A stretch of 14,330 nucleotides of DNA. Source: an uncultured Clostridia bacterium (GTDB lineage: Bacteria > Bacillota > Clostridia > Oscillospirales > Oscillospiraceae). Both the position numbers and the translations under genes were made by a program. Shown in pieces: positions 13,466 through 14,330 of this stretch. The stretch lies in contig CAMWQV010000013.1 of the NCBI GenBank assembly GCA_947176425.1, positions 1-14,330 of the forward strand. Reading direction: 5' to 3'. Position 1 is the stretch's first letter; the number at the start of each line of letters is the position of its first letter. The notes beneath the pieces were generated by a model, which was not told the DNA's origin, searched no databases, and worked only from the letters and a program-made list of their open reading frames with translations.

Positions 13466-13996
13466 ATGATATTGGAAACAGAACGGCTGTATATGCGGGA
13501 ACTGACAGAGGACGATTTCGATGCGTTATGTATGATCTTACAGGACAAAGATGCCATGTACGCTTATGAAGGCGCGTTCAGTGACGCGGAGGTGCAGGAA
13601 TGGCTGGATGGACAGTTTGCCCGCTATCAAAAATGGGGATTCGGCTTATGGGCGGTGATTCTGAAAGAGACAGAAGAACTAATCGGTCAATGCGGACTGA
13701 CGATGCAGCCATGGAAAGACAGGGAAGTGCTGGAGGTTGGTTATCTGTTCCGGCGGTCCTGCTGGCACAAGGGCTATGCCACAGAAGCGGCCAGGGCCTG
13801 TATTGCATACGCCTTTGCGGAACTGAAAGCAGCAGAGGTTTGTTCGATCATACGGGATACGAACACGGCATCGCAGGGAGTTGCGTTACGAAACGGCATG
13901 ATAAAAGCGGATACCTGGACCAAGCACTACCGCGGGATCGATATGCCGCATATTCGCTATATAAAGAAAGCGGAGGATGTACTGCATAGATTGTGA
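13466..13996 (+). CDS. GNAT family N-acetyltransferase (RimJ/RimL type)
   Basis: Transfers an acetyl group from acetyl-CoA to an amine; substrate unknown. The 176 residues cover a whole GNAT domain. It opens ILETERLYMRELTEDDF, the usual RimJ/RimL-type start. Mid-domain strands give WAVILKETEELIGQCGL (62-78). The acetyl-CoA loop is RRSCWHKGYATEAA (96-109), and the late RDTNTASQGVALRNGM (130-145) contains the usual asparagine and GM/GF positions. The ATG at 13466-13468 has a strong AAGGAGG seven bases upstream. It is the only intact plus-strand gene here, divergent from zapA. Its 3' end overlaps the remnant of a decayed gene on the other strand. Protein N-terminal acetylation, antibiotic or small-molecule modification are all possible. 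Confidence 0.92.
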   Translation: MILETERLYMRELTEDDFDALCMILQDKDAMYAYEGAFSDAEVQEWLDGQFARYQKWGFGLWAVILKETEELIGQCGLTMQPWKDREVLEVGYLFRRSCWHKGYATEAARACIAYAFAELKAAEVCSIIRDTNTASQGVALRNGMIKADTWTKHYRGIDMPHIRYIKKAEDVLHRL

Positions 13997-14252
13997 ACTG
14001 AGCAGGAGCGAACTATTAACTGATGCCCGTCCTTCTTTTCCATCAGGTATCCGAACTCGTCACCGGTCTGCTGGAACATATACCGGTCCAGGTCCCAGTC
14101 CTTGACCTCAATAATTAATACGCCGTATCCGTTCCGAATCAGCACGATATCCGGATGCGCTATATTGACGTGCGTCTGAAAATACAGCTTTCATTGGGCG
14201 GTTCAATCCTGCTGTTCCAAATCTGCTCCCACTCCGGATAAAATATCGCCAC
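13957..14252 (-). pseudogene. Decayed NERD-domain (nuclease-related) gene
   Basis: A GTG at 14250-14252 with a good GGGAGG (14261-14266) starts a frame reading VAIFYPEWEQIWNSRIEPPNE, which hits TAG at 14160-14162 after 30 codons. A different minus frame then carries LYFQTHVNIAHPDIVLIRNG and YGVLIIEVKDWDLDRY, typical NERD sequence with the conserved glutamate and lysine of the EVK motif, to about 14020. From there to the stop at 13957 it is unrelated sequence antisense to the GNAT 3' end. The gene has thus lost frame, probably with an internal deletion, and its whole C-terminal part. NERD domains occur in helicase-like and other DNA-processing proteins; the intact parent may have been such a protein. 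Gene decay is inference from the broken frame. Confidence 0.7.
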
Positions 14253-14292
14253 TCGCTTTCCCTCCCGATATGTATATATAATCTTTCGGAAT

Positions 14293-14324
14293 CTCCAACC
14301 CCATTGATTGCAAGGGGTTTGGAG
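14293..14324. repeat. Imperfect inverted repeat at the right window edge
   Basis: CTCCAACCCC (14293-14302) pairs with GGGGTTTGGAG (14314-14324), a 10-bp stem with one bulged T and an 11-base loop. It lies upstream of the NERD remnant's start. It could be a terminator of a gene beyond the window, a mobile-element end or recombination site, or chance. Only the inverted repeat itself is directly seen. Confidence 0.45.
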
Positions 14325-14330
14325 GTTTCA

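Overview
The window looks like a chromosomal, probably origin-proximal, segment of a moderately GC-rich anaerobic Firmicute (class Clostridia). An Oscillospiraceae/Ruminococcaceae-like relative is my best guess. The evidence is the gene set and order (Soj/Spo0J-type ParA-ParB next to serS; zapA followed by a U32 peptidase; maf-mreC-mreD-class B PBP), strong AGGAGG-type ribosome binding sites, frequent GTG/TTG starts, and the Firmicutes-type parS sequence. The species assignment is inference.

Layout: almost everything is on the minus strand. (1) Bases 1-3120 hold serS (3' end cut by the window edge), parB and parA, with a promoter upstream of parA. (2) Bases 3162-5870 hold a two-gene unit, a cytoplasmic GH13 alpha-glucanase followed 12 bp later by an alpha/beta hydrolase. 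(3) Bases 5984-13108 hold one long cell-growth operon transcribed in the order zapA, U32 peptidase (RlhA-like), dut, maf, mreC, mreD, PBP2. Its gaps are 13-33 bp and zapA/U32 overlap by one base; a consensus sigma-A-type promoter lies before zapA. (4) Bases 13109-14330 hold a divergent GNAT acetyltransferase with a possibly structured leader, then the broken remnant of a NERD-domain gene and a terminal inverted repeat.

How the genes work together: ParA, ParB and three parS sites (1275-1290, 3096-3111, 5943-5958) form a chromosome segregation module in which the sites flank and interrupt the parAB/amylase region. The long operon joins cell division (ZapA supports FtsZ), elongation (MreC, MreD, PBP2), a Maf nucleotide pyrophosphatase often found beside mre genes, dUTP sanitation (Dut) and a probable RNA-hydroxylation enzyme (U32). 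No mreB lies between maf and mreC.

I see no rRNA, tRNA, CRISPR array, intact insertion sequence or prophage gene. I do not see a convincing undescribed multi-gene system. The most interesting points are non-coding: the parS cluster, including one site inside a longer dyad and one with an extra half-site; the hairpin/pseudoknot candidate before the GNAT gene; and the decayed NERD gene at the right edge.
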